Part shown: positions 52,019 to 61,283 of the stretch, in pieces
Position numbering within the stretch: the first letter of the stretch is position 1
Layout: each line of letters opens with the position of its first letter
Source: Desemzia sp045528445
GTDB taxonomy: Bacteria > Bacillota > Bacilli > Lactobacillales > Carnobacteriaceae
DNA: 64,000 nucleotides
Assembly (NCBI RefSeq): GCF_045528445.1
Contig: NZ_JBGQQU010000017.1
Coordinates: 1-64,000 of the forward strand
Direction of reading: 5' to 3'
Notes under the pieces: model-generated
Database searches by the model: none
What the model saw: only the letters and a program-made list of their open reading frames with translations
What the model was told of the DNA's origin: nothing
Program-made: the position numbers and the translations under genes

Positions 52019-52071
52019 AGAGACGAGACAGGTATAAATGCTACATCAGCATTTATACCTGTCTCGTCTCT
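52019..52071. terminator. Perfect 23-bp hairpin between convergent genes
   Basis: A 23-bp left arm (52019-52041) pairs perfectly with 52049-52071 around the loop TACATCA. The stem starts AGAGACGAGACAGG. T-tails are weak, but its place between uvrA and the convergent hrtA-like gene suits a bidirectional terminator. Confidence 0.8.
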
Positions 52072-52077
52072 GTTCAT

Positions 52078-52767
52078 TTAGTTGTTCGCTTCTTCTGTTA
52101 GCGATAAAATGCCATCTTCAATACGATAGACACGATCGCAATATGAAAGCATTCGCTCGTCGTGTGTCACCATAATAGCCGCTTTATTGCGCGCTTTCAC
52201 TTGTTTAGCTATTAAAGCTACAACTTCGTGAGCACGTTTAGTATCCAAATTAGCTGTAGGCTCATCGGCTAAAATAATATTTGGTCCATTCATAAAAGCT
52301 CTGGCGATAGCTGTTCGCTGTTTTTCTCCACCCGAAAGTTGATAGGGATATTTTTTCATCTTTTCACCTAGACCTAAATCAGTGAGTAAATCTTTTGCAG
52401 TTTGACGATGTTCGTCTGAAATAGCACCGGCCATTTTCTTTACGACCAATAATTGATCCATTACAGTCAGATAAGGCAATAAATTTGACGTTTGCAATAT
52501 AAATCCGATTTGAGACAGACGTACTTTAGACAATTGTTTTTCTGAAAGTGTTGCGATATTCACGTCATTTACGATAACTTCCCCAGAAGTAGGTTGCAAC
52601 AGAGCGCCTGCTATAGAGAGAAATGTACTTTTTCCAGAACCAGATGGTCCGATGATAGCAGCGAATTCTCCCGGTTCGATACTTAGTGAAACATTTTCTA
52701 AAGCAGTAGTAGCAAATTCACCTTCTTGGTAAATTTTTGTAACTTCTTTTAACGTTAATCCAGCCAT
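52078..52767 (-). CDS. ABC transporter ATPase, MacB/HrtA-like
   Basis: A 229-residue ATPase of the LolD/MacB group: Walker A GPSGSGKST, Q loop FILQTSNLLPYLTV, signature LSGGEKQRTAIARAF, Walker B IILADEPTANLDT. It works with the adjacent FtsX-like permease; the permease stop and the ATPase start overlap (TAATG). Gene order TetR-permease-ATPase matches the Lactococcus heme exporter hrtR-hrtB-hrtA, so heme export is the leading idea, with antimicrobial-peptide or lipid efflux as alternatives. Confidence 0.8.
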   Translation of the reverse strand: MAGLTLKEVTKIYQEGEFATTALENVSLSIEPGEFAAIIGPSGSGKSTFLSIAGALLQPTSGEVIVNDVNIATLSEKQLSKVRLSQIGFILQTSNLLPYLTVMDQLLVVKKMAGAISDEHRQTAKDLLTDLGLGEKMKKYPYQLSGGEKQRTAIARAFMNGPNIILADEPTANLDTKRAHEVVALIAKQVKARNKAAIMVTHDERMLSYCDRVYRIEDGILSLTEEANN

Positions 52768-53891
52768 TATTCAGCCCTCCCTAATGCAGTTAATGGGTCA
52801 ATTTTAATAATCTTCCGTACCGAGAATAGAGAGCCGAACAAACTGATAGCTAATAATATCAAGCTATAATTGATTACTAAATGAGGCAGCAAATTAAATG
52901 GCATACCTTCTGGGAGTACCATGGCTGTCAAATATGTCAGCCCTATTCCGATTATAATACTAATACTAGAAAGCAAAAATACTTGAGCAATAACGGATCC
53001 AATCACAAAACCGTTGCTTGCACCAATAGCTTTTAATACTCCAAACTGATGAACCTTTTGAGTGGTCAATACATAGAAAAAGACAGCAATCACAACAGCA
53101 GAAATAAGAATAAGAAACCCGAGCATCATAGTAATGGTTGCATTCTCAGCTTGATAACCAGGAATGGCGTTCAAAGTCTCTTTTTTATTCGCTGCTTCAA
53201 TGCCTTCTAGATTCTCAACCATTTCCTCGTTGTCCAGATTAGTTCCTTTTACAAAGACAGCGTTGATAGGATCTTTAACTCCCATATCTGAACCTGGAAC
53301 AGCGTATTTGTATTCTCTAAACGTACTCATAGACATATACACTACAGGTAAATGATTTAAGGTTTCATTCTCTGCAAAGCCACTAATTTCCAACTCTATA
53401 TCTGTACCAGCTATGGTAATGAGATCACCTATAGCGAATCCCTCATCTATCAATGTTTCATTCGCAATAACTTTATTGAGGTTTTCAGTGTCTAATCCAT
53501 TACCAGCAATCACTTCTGGTTCTAAAAAACTTCCCACTTCAATACCGGTGAGCATTACGGAAGTTTTCTTATTGCTGTCATTAGTGGAATCTCCCAGAAT
53601 AATGGATCCTGGGGTTGTGCCGATAGCAGCAGCATCTTCTACTCCGGGCAGCTGATTTGCCTCATTCACTAAGTCTTCCGATAAAACAGATTTTGTTAAA
53701 CTGAATTCGGATTCGTCTTGAAAAAGGACTGTATCCATTTCAATGTACCGAATGGTTGCGGCACCTAGATCAGACAATCCATTTCCTAATCCCGATAAAA
53801 TAAAGACCAGCCACGCAACCAATACAATAATAAAACCGATAAGTAAAAATCTGCCTTTTGAGAACCAAAGTTCTTTACGTGCTAAAAACAT
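52767..53891 (-). CDS. ABC transporter permease, FtsX/HrtB-like
   Basis: A 374-residue permease with one N-terminal helix (about 15-38), a large extracellular domain (about 45-235) and three C-terminal helices, the MacB-type plan. The start MFLARKELWFSKGRFLLIG resembles HrtB proteins as I remember them. The frame is open 14 codons further, but AGAAGGTG lies before the ATG at 53891. The promoter overlaps a palindrome described separately. Confidence 0.8.
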   Translation of the reverse strand: MFLARKELWFSKGRFLLIGFIIVLVAWLVFILSGLGNGLSDLGAATIRYIEMDTVLFQDESEFSLTKSVLSEDLVNEANQLPGVEDAAAIGTTPGSIILGDSTNDSNKKTSVMLTGIEVGSFLEPEVIAGNGLDTENLNKVIANETLIDEGFAIGDLITIAGTDIELEISGFAENETLNHLPVVYMSMSTFREYKYAVPGSDMGVKDPINAVFVKGTNLDNEEMVENLEGIEAANKKETLNAIPGYQAENATITMMLGFLILISAVVIAVFFYVLTTQKVHQFGVLKAIGASNGFVIGSVIAQVFLLSSISIIIGIGLTYLTAMVLPEGMPFNLLPHLVINYSLILLAISLFGSLFSVRKIIKIDPLTALGRAE

Positions 53892-53913
53892 AATACACCT
53901 TCTTTTCTTTTTA

Positions 53914-53965
53914 TAAGAGTCAGTATACACCAAAGTTACACTTGTGTCACTTTAAATACAGAAAC
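53914..53965 (-). promoter_or_regulatory. Promoter of the exporter genes with a palindromic operator
   Basis: On the minus strand AAAGT-G-ACAC-AA-GTGT-A-ACTTT forms a 22-bp imperfect palindrome. It covers a -35 GTGACA, 17 bp before -10 TATACT. Its TGACAC..GTGT core is like the lactococcal HrtR site as far as I recall it. It lies between the TetR gene stop and the permease start. Confidence 0.6.
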
Positions 53966-54544
53966 TTATTCAGGCTCCTGTAAAATTCCATAAAACAGCA
54001 TTTCTTTTATATAATTTGCCCGCGCTGTTGCACTTAATCTTGCTCGATTGGGCAATGTGATGCTATGAAAAAGCTGTTCAATAATAAACATAGATGGAAT
54101 ATCTGCTAATAAATAACCTTGATTTTGGCCTTCTTCTATCACTTTTTGGATAAAGGAAAAGAATATATTATGAAGTTGTTTGGCTCTCTGAACATTTGGT
54201 AGATTTTTATTTTCTTTTGTCCAGTTCTGGGTAGGAATCATATTCGAAATAGCATGGGTATCAGCATACTTAAAAATCAAATCGATCAGTTGAGAAATTT
54301 TTTCTTTAAAATCAGTTGACCATTCGATAGATTCAATATTTTTAACCATTTGTTCCATCTGATCATTTAAATACTCTTGTACTAATTCGTCTTTATTCCC
54401 ATAATATTTATAGAGTGCAGCACGTGAGATATGCAATTGCTTTGAAAGAAGCATAAAAGAAAATTTTTCGTATCCTACTTCTAGTATTAAATTGTGAGTC
54501 GCCTGATATAATTCATCTTGAGTAAATTTTCTCTCGCGGACCAT
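53966..54544 (-). CDS. TetR family regulator of the adjacent exporter (HrtR-like)
   Basis: A 192-residue TetR protein: N-terminal helix-turn-helix at about residues 8-55 (TQDELYQATHNLILEVGYEKFS, partly, then LSKQLHISRAALYKYYGNKDEL) and a variable C-terminal ligand domain with several His residues (H97, and one each in KQLHNIF and LFHSITL). In Lactococcus HrtR two His residues bind heme; whether any of these match cannot be judged by eye. GGGGGAATCGAA precedes the ATG at 54544. Confidence 0.8.
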   Translation of the reverse strand: MVRERKFTQDELYQATHNLILEVGYEKFSFMLLSKQLHISRAALYKYYGNKDELVQEYLNDQMEQMVKNIESIEWSTDFKEKISQLIDLIFKYADTHAISNMIPTQNWTKENKNLPNVQRAKQLHNIFFSFIQKVIEEGQNQGYLLADIPSMFIIEQLFHSITLPNRARLSATARANYIKEMLFYGILQEPE

Positions 54545-54851
54545 TTCGATTCCCCCTTTTTTCAAACTTAGTATAGCATGGATCAGAGTTTTTTTTCATC
54601 AAATTACAAAGCATAGTGTGATATCTCTTACGTATACTTTTAATTTTTTTACGAATGTCTTTATGGTAAAATAAAAGATGAAACGAAGACCTTTACAGCT
54701 AAGACTATGTAAGGCTTATAAAATCGTTCTTAAGTCCTATGACTTTTTTCCCTTAGTATTGCATAATACGTATATAGCAAAGAACTTGAATAACTTAGCG
54801 CATATGAAACATTCAGGTAGTCTGATGGAAAGCATAAGGAGGAAAATGAAC

Positions 54852-56420
54852 ATGAAAGAAAGAGAAAGAATTCTTGAGCTCGTTAAAGAAGGCATTATTT
54901 CAACTGAAGAAGCTTTATTGCTTTTAGAAAATATGGCTAAAAAAGAAGGTAAAGAAGCTGTCAAAAAAGACCAAACTTCTGCAACTGAAGCTGAAACAGT
55001 AACGGAACAGAAAGATGAATCGGCTATTGAACCAGAAGGATTTGATACAGAAGAAGCTTATGAGAACGGCAAAGAACGTTTAGAAGCTGAAAAAGAAAAA
55101 GATCGCGAACGATTGGAAACGATTTTAGAAGAATTGGCAAACAAAGCATCAGCTTACTCTGTACAATTAGATAAATTAAACAGTGAAATCAATGAAACAA
55201 AACGCAACAAAGATTTGTTAGATGAAAAATTGATGGTTCTTCAAACGATGGAAGACTTAGATGAATTAGCTCCTGAAAAAGAAGATGAAATGGATTCATT
55301 AGAAGGCGATATTGATGTTCTGGAAGCAGAACTAGATGAGTTGTATGAAGAACGTGAAGAGTTAGAAGAACGTATGAAAACAGTGAAGAAAAAACAGTGG
55401 AAAACGCAAACGAAACAAGTCTCTGAAAAATTTGAAATTCCAGACGAGTGGAAAGATACAGCACAAAAAACTTTTACAGATGTGAATGAAAAAGTTACTG
55501 AAGCCGGAACTCAATTTGGTAAATTTATCAAGACCAGCTTGTCTCAAGTCATGGATAACATGGAGTGGAAGGATGTTAATGTCCGTATGCCTGGATTGGT
55601 ATCCACTAAATTCACACATGAATTCTATTATCCAGAAACAACGGCTACTATTATCAACCTAAAAGTAGCGAATGGAAATGTACAATTCAAATCTTGGGAT
55701 AGTCAAGACATCAAAGTGGAAGCTGATATTAAATTATATGGCAAACAAGAAGCTGGCGTAGAACCTTTGGAAGCTTTTGAAAAAAGAAGCAAAGTAGAAT
55801 TAACAGAAGAATCATTTACTTTCCACGTTCCAAATAAAAGCGTCCGAACAGACATCGTTGTCTACCTGCCTAAAAGAGCTTACGACCATACTGCTCTTAA
55901 ATTGTTGAATGGCAATGTGAAGTTCGAAGCATTTGAAGGGAAAGACGTCTATGTGAAATCTACCAACGGATTATTGACGTTTGAAAAAACAACTGCAACA
56001 ATGTTGGAAGCGGAAGGTGTTAATGGTTCAGTAGATGTCTTAGATAGTCAAATTCGCGACTTATTGGTTCGCAGTGTAAATGGCAACATTGCGATTCGAG
56101 GAAATTACAAGAGCAGCAACTTATCTACTGTAAATGGAACAGTCAAAGTAACTCTGACTGGTAAAGACATAACTCGTTTAGAAGCAACTTCTGTGAATGG
56201 AACAGCGAAAGTATCACTTCCAAAAACAAGCAGTGTTGAAGGCGAAGCAAAAACGAACTTTGGTTCCATTCAAAATCGCATGGGTGACATTGAAGTTCTG
56301 AAAGAAAAGAAAGACCACACTAACCGTTCATTGATCTTCAGAAGAGTTACCGAAGAAGCACCTATTTATTTGAAAATAGGAACTACTACTGGTAGTGTAA
56401 TGCTTAAAGATGGCGAATAA
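54852..56420 (+). CDS. DUF4097 protein with coiled coil (YvlB-like)
   Basis: A 522-residue protein. Residues 1-32 (KERERILELVKEGIISTEEALLLLE) are a short helical SHOCT-like motif common in YvlB/LiaG-type proteins. Residues about 55-190 form a Glu/Lys-rich coiled coil. Residues about 260-520 are a DUF4097 beta-helix with repeated short blocks (VANGNVQFKSW, LLNGNVKFEAF, SVNGNIAIRG, TVNGTVKVTL, SVNGTAKVSL). The frame opens 58 codons earlier, but AGGAGG fits the ATG at 54852. The next two genes are PspC- and YvlD-like, as in the Bacillus yvl operon linked to envelope stress. Confidence 0.8.
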   Translation: MKERERILELVKEGIISTEEALLLLENMAKKEGKEAVKKDQTSATEAETVTEQKDESAIEPEGFDTEEAYENGKERLEAEKEKDRERLETILEELANKASAYSVQLDKLNSEINETKRNKDLLDEKLMVLQTMEDLDELAPEKEDEMDSLEGDIDVLEAELDELYEEREELEERMKTVKKKQWKTQTKQVSEKFEIPDEWKDTAQKTFTDVNEKVTEAGTQFGKFIKTSLSQVMDNMEWKDVNVRMPGLVSTKFTHEFYYPETTATIINLKVANGNVQFKSWDSQDIKVEADIKLYGKQEAGVEPLEAFEKRSKVELTEESFTFHVPNKSVRTDIVVYLPKRAYDHTALKLLNGNVKFEAFEGKDVYVKSTNGLLTFEKTTATMLEAEGVNGSVDVLDSQIRDLLVRSVNGNIAIRGNYKSSNLSTVNGTVKVTLTGKDITRLEATSVNGTAKVSLPKTSSVEGEAKTNFGSIQNRMGDIEVLKEKKDHTNRSLIFRRVTEEAPIYLKIGTTTGSVMLKDGE

Positions 56421-56472
56421 AGCGAACGGATAGACTAAAAGACAAAACTTAAAGGCAAAGGAGTGGAAACCA

Positions 56473-56775
56473 TTGAAAAAATTGTATAAATCAAAAGATG
56501 ATCGTATGGTATCAGGTGTTATTGGAGGAATTGCAGAATATTTTGATATCGATTCAACATTATTGCGTTTGATCTATGCTGTAGCATTATTTGTTGGAAT
56601 CGGGTCACCAGTATTATTGTATATTATTCTGGCTATTGTCATTCCAGAACCTAAAATTGACCGAAAAAGACCAGAACGCAATAACCCTAAAGGGTACTAC
56701 AAAACAAATGCATCACGAAAAAGCTCTCCTAAAGAAGCTGAAAAAGTTGAAGATGATGACTGGAGTGACTTTTAG
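56473..56775 (+). CDS. PspC domain protein (YvlC-like)
   Basis: A 100-residue protein with a PspC domain at residues 1-60 (LYKSKDDRMVSGVIGGIAEYFDIDSTLLRLIY, partly, then a membrane helix VALFVGIGSPVLLYIILAIVIPEP) and a basic-acidic tail. PspC proteins sense membrane stress. The start is TTG, 8 bp after AGGAG. Its stop overlaps the GTG of the next gene by one base. Confidence 0.88.
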   Translation: MKKLYKSKDDRMVSGVIGGIAEYFDIDSTLLRLIYAVALFVGIGSPVLLYIILAIVIPEPKIDRKRPERNNPKGYYKTNASRKSSPKEAEKVEDDDWSDF

Positions 56776-57134
56776 TGAAGTTTTGGCAAAGAATCATTGT
56801 TAATGCTTTAGTATTTCTAGCATTATCAGGTTTGCTTCAAGCAAACTTCTACGTTGGAAGTGTTTGGGTTGCGTTAGGAGCTAGTATAGTTCTAGCATTG
56901 TTAAACATGACGTTAAAACCGATACTGTTTATTCTGTCATTACCGATTACCATTATCAGTTTAGGTCTGTTTAGTATCGTGATCAATGCAGTCATGCTCA
57001 GCTTAACAGCAGCGATTATGGGGAATGGATTTTACTTTTCTTCATTCTGGACAACGATGCTTGTCGCGTTGATTTTATCTTTAGTCAATACATTCTTTAA
57101 CAACCGTACAACAGTGAATATTTATCGAGATTAA
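56775..57134 (+). CDS. YvlD-like membrane protein, phage holin family 4 superfamily
   Basis: A 119-residue protein with four membrane helices, of the Pfam phage-holin 4_2 superfamily (YvlD in Bacillus). The name is by similarity only; this is a chromosomal envelope-stress gene, not a prophage lysis gene. It begins at GTG overlapping the pspC-like stop (TAGTG). A block LKPILFILSLPITIISLGLF is typical. Confidence 0.85.
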   Translation: MKFWQRIIVNALVFLALSGLLQANFYVGSVWVALGASIVLALLNMTLKPILFILSLPITIISLGLFSIVINAVMLSLTAAIMGNGFYFSSFWTTMLVALILSLVNTFFNNRTTVNIYRD

Positions 57135-57144
57135 TTAAAAATAA

Positions 57145-57222
57145 GAAAAGATTTGGAGCAAATCTTTTCGGTAGCGACCCTCAAAAATTAGAGTAATATC
57201 TAATCTTTGGGGGTCTTTTTTT
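57145..57222 (+). terminator. Two hairpins ending the yvl-like operon
   Basis: GAAAAGATTTG-GAG-CAAATCTTTTC (57145-57169) is a perfect stem. GACCC-CAAA-ATTAGA (57176-57192) pairs with TCTAAT-TTTG-GGGTC (57199-57215), then seven T residues, making the terminator proper. Confidence 0.85.
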
Positions 57223-57500
57223 AGGGTAAATCGGCTCTTCGTCTTCTAATATGGATAAAGAAATTTCTACCGGCCTATGGGGTCGCTTATGGAAAGCCTT
57301 GAGCCAAAAATCATGTCTTAAGTCTGGATGTATCTGAAGTCAAAACAGATAAACAGTCGTACAATAAAATTTAACTTTTGAGACCAGCATCTCTCAAGCC
57401 TTTTTGGTATGTACTAAAGTTATTTTTTTATGAAATGGATACTATTCGGTCTTTATTAATCCAAGTCTATCGGTTGTATTTAAAACTCTTGCGGTTCTAT
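57223..57500. other. Intergenic stretch, possible relic of unknown type
   Basis: I see no gene. GGCTCTTCG at 57231 faces CCTTGAGCC at about 57299-57309, and the stretch between has base composition more even than its surroundings. The end GGCTCTT recalls ISL3-type element ends, but I cannot confirm it. Confidence 0.25.
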
Positions 57501-57514
57501 TTTTGTAGTATACC

Positions 57515-57543
57515 TTTCAAGGTGTGTCGGAAAATGTTAAAAT
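57515..57543 (+). promoter_or_regulatory. hprK promoter
   Basis: -35 TTTCAA (57515-57520), 17 bp, extended -10 TGTTAAAAT (TAAAAT 57538-57543). Confidence 0.55.
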
Positions 57544-57612
57544 AGGTTATCTCAATGGAAAATATAAAATATGAATTTTTATACGAATTTGAAAAAATAG
57601 GAGGTTTAAAAT

Positions 57613-58557
57613 ATGACTAGAAGTGTTAAAGTTTCTGAATTAGTCAAAGATGTCTCACTTGAAATTATTGCTGGTCATGATTACTTAGATCGAGAAATAA
57701 AAATAAGCGATTTGTCTCGTCCTGCTTTAGAATTGACGGGGTATTTTAGTTATTATCCATCAGACCGCATTCAGTTGTTTGGACGGACTGAGATTTCATT
57801 TATGGAGAAAATGACGGATGACGAACGTCTGATCGTGATGCGTCGCATTTGTCATGAAGAAACACCAGCTCTATTAGTATCTAGAGGACTGGAGCCGCCG
57901 TGGGGGTTTATTCAAGCTGCAGAAGAAGCAAAGATTCCAGTCTTGAAATCTGAAAATCCGACCACAAGATTGTCGAGTAATGTTACGAATTACTTAGAAG
58001 ATCGTATTGCCACTCGCTTATCTGTACATGGGGTATTGGTAGATATTTATGGGATGGGAGTTTTGATCACCGGAGACAGCGGGATTGGAAAAAGTGAGAC
58101 AGCTTTAGAATTGATTCAAAGAGGGCACCGTTTAGTGGCTGATGATCGGGTTGATTTGTATATGTTAGATGAACATCGCATTGTTGGAGAACCACCTGAA
58201 GTGTTGGCGCATTTAATTGAAATCCGTGGTGTAGGGATTATTGATGTCATTAATTTATTTGGTGTAGGCTCTATTCGAACCAGTAAAACAGTCAATTTAG
58301 TAGTGGATTTAAAAATGTGGGATAAAGAAGTTCAATTTGACCGTTTAGGCAGTGCGGATGAAAATAATCGATACTTTAACGTGGACATCCCTAAAATATC
58401 TATACCGGTCCGTACAGGACGAAATTTAGCAATCATCATTGAAGTAGCTGCGAAGAACTTTAGAGCTAAACAAATGGGATACGATGCTATTGAAACTTTA
58501 AACAAGAATTTAGAGCAGTTGATCAAAAAAAATTCTGTCGTGAACGATGAAGACTAA
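57613..58557 (+). CDS. hprK: HPr kinase/phosphorylase
   Basis: Phosphorylates HPr at Ser46 and reverses it with phosphate, the switch for carbon catabolite repression. The 314-residue protein has the N-terminal receptor-like domain (1-125) and a C-terminal kinase domain with Walker A GDSGIGKSE near residue 155, the capping-loop region LVADDRVDL, and the signature IEIRGVGIIDVINLFG. AGGAGG precedes the ATG. lgt and ppaX follow, as in most Firmicutes. Confidence 0.97.
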   Translation: MTRSVKVSELVKDVSLEIIAGHDYLDREIKISDLSRPALELTGYFSYYPSDRIQLFGRTEISFMEKMTDDERLIVMRRICHEETPALLVSRGLEPPWGFIQAAEEAKIPVLKSENPTTRLSSNVTNYLEDRIATRLSVHGVLVDIYGMGVLITGDSGIGKSETALELIQRGHRLVADDRVDLYMLDEHRIVGEPPEVLAHLIEIRGVGIIDVINLFGVGSIRTSKTVNLVVDLKMWDKEVQFDRLGSADENNRYFNVDIPKISIPVRTGRNLAIIIEVAAKNFRAKQMGYDAIETLNKNLEQLIKKNSVVNDED

Positions 58558-58701
58558 AAAAAGATAAAAAACAGGTATAGCAGAGCTTATTTTTCGTGGA
58601 TTCTTCCTTGGAAAATAATCTTCTTGCTGAATATGGAACAGTTGTGCAGACCAACTGAAAGTAAAAAGAATTACAAATGTCTAGAATGAAATGGAGAATA
58701 A

Positions 58702-59544
58702 ATGATGAATGATGTGTACGAACCGCTGAATCCAATTGCTCTTAAACTAGGACCTTTAGAAATTCATTGGTATGGAGTAATCATCGCACTGGCAATATTT
58801 GTAGCGATTTTTCTAAGCATGAAAGAGGCTGAAAAAAGAGGGATAGAAGAAGACACAATTATTGATATGGCCCTTTGGACGATTCCAATTGCTTTTGTAG
58901 GTGCTAGATTGTACTACGTGCTCTTCGAAATAGGTTATTACCTAGAAAACCCTTCTCAGATTATCGCGATTTGGAATGGCGGAATTGCGATATATGGAGG
59001 TCTGATTGCTGGAGGACTGACCGTCTACTGGTTTACCAAAAAGAAAAATATCTCCCTTTGGCTGATGCTGGATATTTTAGCACCGCACGTTTTACTGGCA
59101 CAAGCAATTGGTCGTTGGGGAAACTTTATGAACCAAGAAGCTCATGGCGGGGAAGTTACCAGAGGATTTTTAGAAAACCTGATGCTGCCGGAATTTATTA
59201 TCAATCAAATGGAAATCAATGGAATTTATTACCACCCAACCTTTTTGTATGAGTCTTTATGGAGCTTAGTGGGATTTGTTGTGATCGTATTATTACGCAA
59301 CCGCAAGCACTTATTGCTGCAAGGCGAAGTGGCTTTGAGCTATGCTATGTGGTATTCATTTGGTCGTTTCTTTATCGAAAATATGCGTACGGACAGCTTG
59401 TATATTCCTGGTACACCGATTCGAGTTTCGCAAATGTTGAGTGTAGTGATTTTCGCAGCGGCTTTGATCATTTGGATCTATCGTCGCCGAGATTATCCTA
59501 AAAAACCTTATTACACTGATGGAATACTGAAAGTGAAAAAATAG
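58702..59544 (+). CDS. lgt: Prolipoprotein diacylglyceryl transferase
   Basis: Adds diacylglycerol from phosphatidylglycerol to the lipobox Cys of lipoproteins, such as the lipoproteins encoded elsewhere here. The 280-residue protein has seven membrane segments. Blocks: IHWYGVIIALA, GARLYYVLFE, WNGGIAIYGGLIAGG, the signature GRWGNFMNQEAHG with the key Arg/Asn/Glu, and FGRFFIENMRTDSL. ATG at 58705 is equally possible. The 144-bp gap after hprK contains no strong terminator. Confidence 0.95.
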   Translation: MMNDVYEPLNPIALKLGPLEIHWYGVIIALAIFVAIFLSMKEAEKRGIEEDTIIDMALWTIPIAFVGARLYYVLFEIGYYLENPSQIIAIWNGGIAIYGGLIAGGLTVYWFTKKKNISLWLMLDILAPHVLLAQAIGRWGNFMNQEAHGGEVTRGFLENLMLPEFIINQMEINGIYYHPTFLYESLWSLVGFVVIVLLRNRKHLLLQGEVALSYAMWYSFGRFFIENMRTDSLYIPGTPIRVSQMLSVVIFAAALIIWIYRRRDYPKKPYYTDGILKVKK

Positions 59545-59573
59545 ACTTAAAATGAAATGGACTGAATAAAAAC

Positions 59574-60248
59574 GTGACTATTGAAACAGTATTATTTGAC
59601 TTTGACGGAACATTAGCAGATTCGAATGCGTTGATCAATCAATCGCATTTGAGTGTATTAGAAGAGTATTTCCCTGGGGAATATACACTGGATAGTGTGC
59701 GCCAATTCAATGGCCCTTCATTAGAAACAACATATCAATTTTTGGGTGCAGAAAAAAGTGACGAGATGATTGCGAAATACAGAGAATACAATGCTGTTTA
59801 TCATGATCAAATGATCCGCTTATTTGAAGGTGTAGCAGATACGTTAAAATTGTTGAAGCAAAAGGGGATTCGATTAGGAGTTGTTTCAACAAAAAGAAAT
59901 GATGTACTTGAAAAAGGCATTAGTCACTTAAATCTAGAAGGCTTATTTGAAGTAGTGATCGGGGCAGAGGATTATACACATTTCAAACCGAATCCCGAAC
60001 CTATTTATACGGCTATGGCGCAAATGAATTGCCTGCATCGGACCACAATGATGGTAGGGGATAACGGACACGATATTATGGCAGCTAAAAATGCGGGTAT
60101 CTTTTCCGTTTTTGTGGGCTGGTCACAAAAGACAGCAGAAGAAATCGCCCCTTTTGAGCCGGATCTAACCGTTCAGTCAATGGAAGAATTAGCAGATTTT
60201 ATACTAAAAGATGGGGTTTCAACACTGGTAAAGGAAGAGATTAATTAA
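59574..60248 (+). CDS. ppaX: Pyrophosphatase PpaX, HAD family
   Basis: Hydrolyses pyrophosphate, including that released by HprK dephosphorylation of HPr. The 224-residue HAD protein has DFDGTLADSN near residue 8 (nucleophile and acid Asp), VVSTKRN (motif II), the Lys in HFKPNPEPI and VGDNGHDIMAAKNAG (motif III). It starts at GTG with a weak ribosome site, so it is probably read by coupling. Its stop overlaps the gpsA start (TAATG). The name follows context as well as motifs. Confidence 0.88.
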   Translation: MTIETVLFDFDGTLADSNALINQSHLSVLEEYFPGEYTLDSVRQFNGPSLETTYQFLGAEKSDEMIAKYREYNAVYHDQMIRLFEGVADTLKLLKQKGIRLGVVSTKRNDVLEKGISHLNLEGLFEVVIGAEDYTHFKPNPEPIYTAMAQMNCLHRTTMMVGDNGHDIMAAKNAGIFSVFVGWSQKTAEEIAPFEPDLTVQSMEELADFILKDGVSTLVKEEIN

Positions 60249-61261
60249 TGAGTAAAAAACAAATCATCACCGTATTGGGAGCTGGTTCTTGGGGAACTGC
60301 TTTAGCAATGGTTTTATCAGATAATGGACACGAGACTCGTTTATGGAGCCACAAAAAAGAACAAGCAGATGAAATCAATCAGTACCATACCAATCACCAT
60401 TATCTACCAGGAAAAAGTCTGCCCGAAAATTTAATAGGGTACTACGACCTAGAGGCAGCTGTAAAGAATGCTGATGGTATAGTCTTTGTGGTCCCAACAA
60501 AAGCCATGCGACAAGTTGCTCAAGATGCGGCGCCTTTTTTAAAAGAAAATACGATTATTATTCACGCTAGTAAAGGTCTGGAACAAGAAACACATAAACG
60601 GATTTCTGAAATACTGGCTGAAGAAATTCCTGAAGCCAAAAGAAAAGGTATCGTGGCATTGTCTGGACCAAGCCATGCAGAAGAAGTAGCAGTTAAAGAT
60701 CTAACAACTATTACCGCTGCATCTAATCCAGTGACTGGTGCCGAATATGTGCAAAAGCTATTCATGAATGAGTATTTCCGAGTTTATTCGAACCCCGATA
60801 TCATAGGAGTAGAACTTGGTGGAGCATTGAAGAACATTATTGCTGTAGGAGCAGGAGCTTTAGTGGGAATCGGTTATGGAGACAATGCTAAAGCAGCTCT
60901 CATGACGAGAGGCTTAGCTGAAATTACACGTCTAGGGGTTTCTTTTGGTGCAGATCCGTTAACTTTCTTAGGATTGAGCGGAGTGGGCGATTTGATTGTA
61001 ACGTGTACCAGTATCCATTCTCGTAACTGGCGTGCTGGAAAGTTATTGGGCGAAGGAAAAGACGTAGACGATATATTGGAAAATATGGGAATGATCGTTG
61101 AAGGAGTATCCACGACAAAAGCAGCGTACGAATTAGCTGCACAAAAAAATGTCGAACTGCCGATCACGACAGCCATCTATGAAGTGTTGTATAATAAAGC
61201 TGATGTAAAAGAAGTTATCAAAGAGTTGATGAACCGTGTTGGAAAAAACGAAACAAATTAA
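60248..61261 (+). CDS. gpsA: Glycerol-3-phosphate dehydrogenase [NAD(P)+]
   Basis: Makes sn-glycerol 3-phosphate from dihydroxyacetone phosphate for phospholipids and teichoic acid. The 337-residue protein has VLGAGSWGTALA (nucleotide binding, residues 8-19), FVVPTKAMR, ASKGLEQET, LSGPSHAEEV, GGALKNIIAVGAG with the catalytic Lys, and GLAEITRLG. It overlaps ppaX by one base. Confidence 0.95.
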   Translation: MSKKQIITVLGAGSWGTALAMVLSDNGHETRLWSHKKEQADEINQYHTNHHYLPGKSLPENLIGYYDLEAAVKNADGIVFVVPTKAMRQVAQDAAPFLKENTIIIHASKGLEQETHKRISEILAEEIPEAKRKGIVALSGPSHAEEVAVKDLTTITAASNPVTGAEYVQKLFMNEYFRVYSNPDIIGVELGGALKNIIAVGAGALVGIGYGDNAKAALMTRGLAEITRLGVSFGADPLTFLGLSGVGDLIVTCTSIHSRNWRAGKLLGEGKDVDDILENMGMIVEGVSTTKAAYELAAQKNVELPITTAIYEVLYNKADVKEVIKELMNRVGKNETN

Positions 61262-61283
61262 GTAAATGGAGGAGGAAAACAGC

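Noticed and set aside
54678..54851. In-frame 58-codon N-terminal extension of the YvlB-like protein
   Set aside because: No ribosome site at 54678; residues are rich in Lys/Leu/Tyr and unlike the family. AGGAGG at 54837-54842 fits the ATG at 54852. A leaderless start close to a TAAAAT box was considered but the peptide looks non-coding.
56775..57134. Prophage holin gene
   Set aside because: Although of the phage-holin 4_2 superfamily, it lies in a yvl-like chromosomal operon and no phage genes are present.
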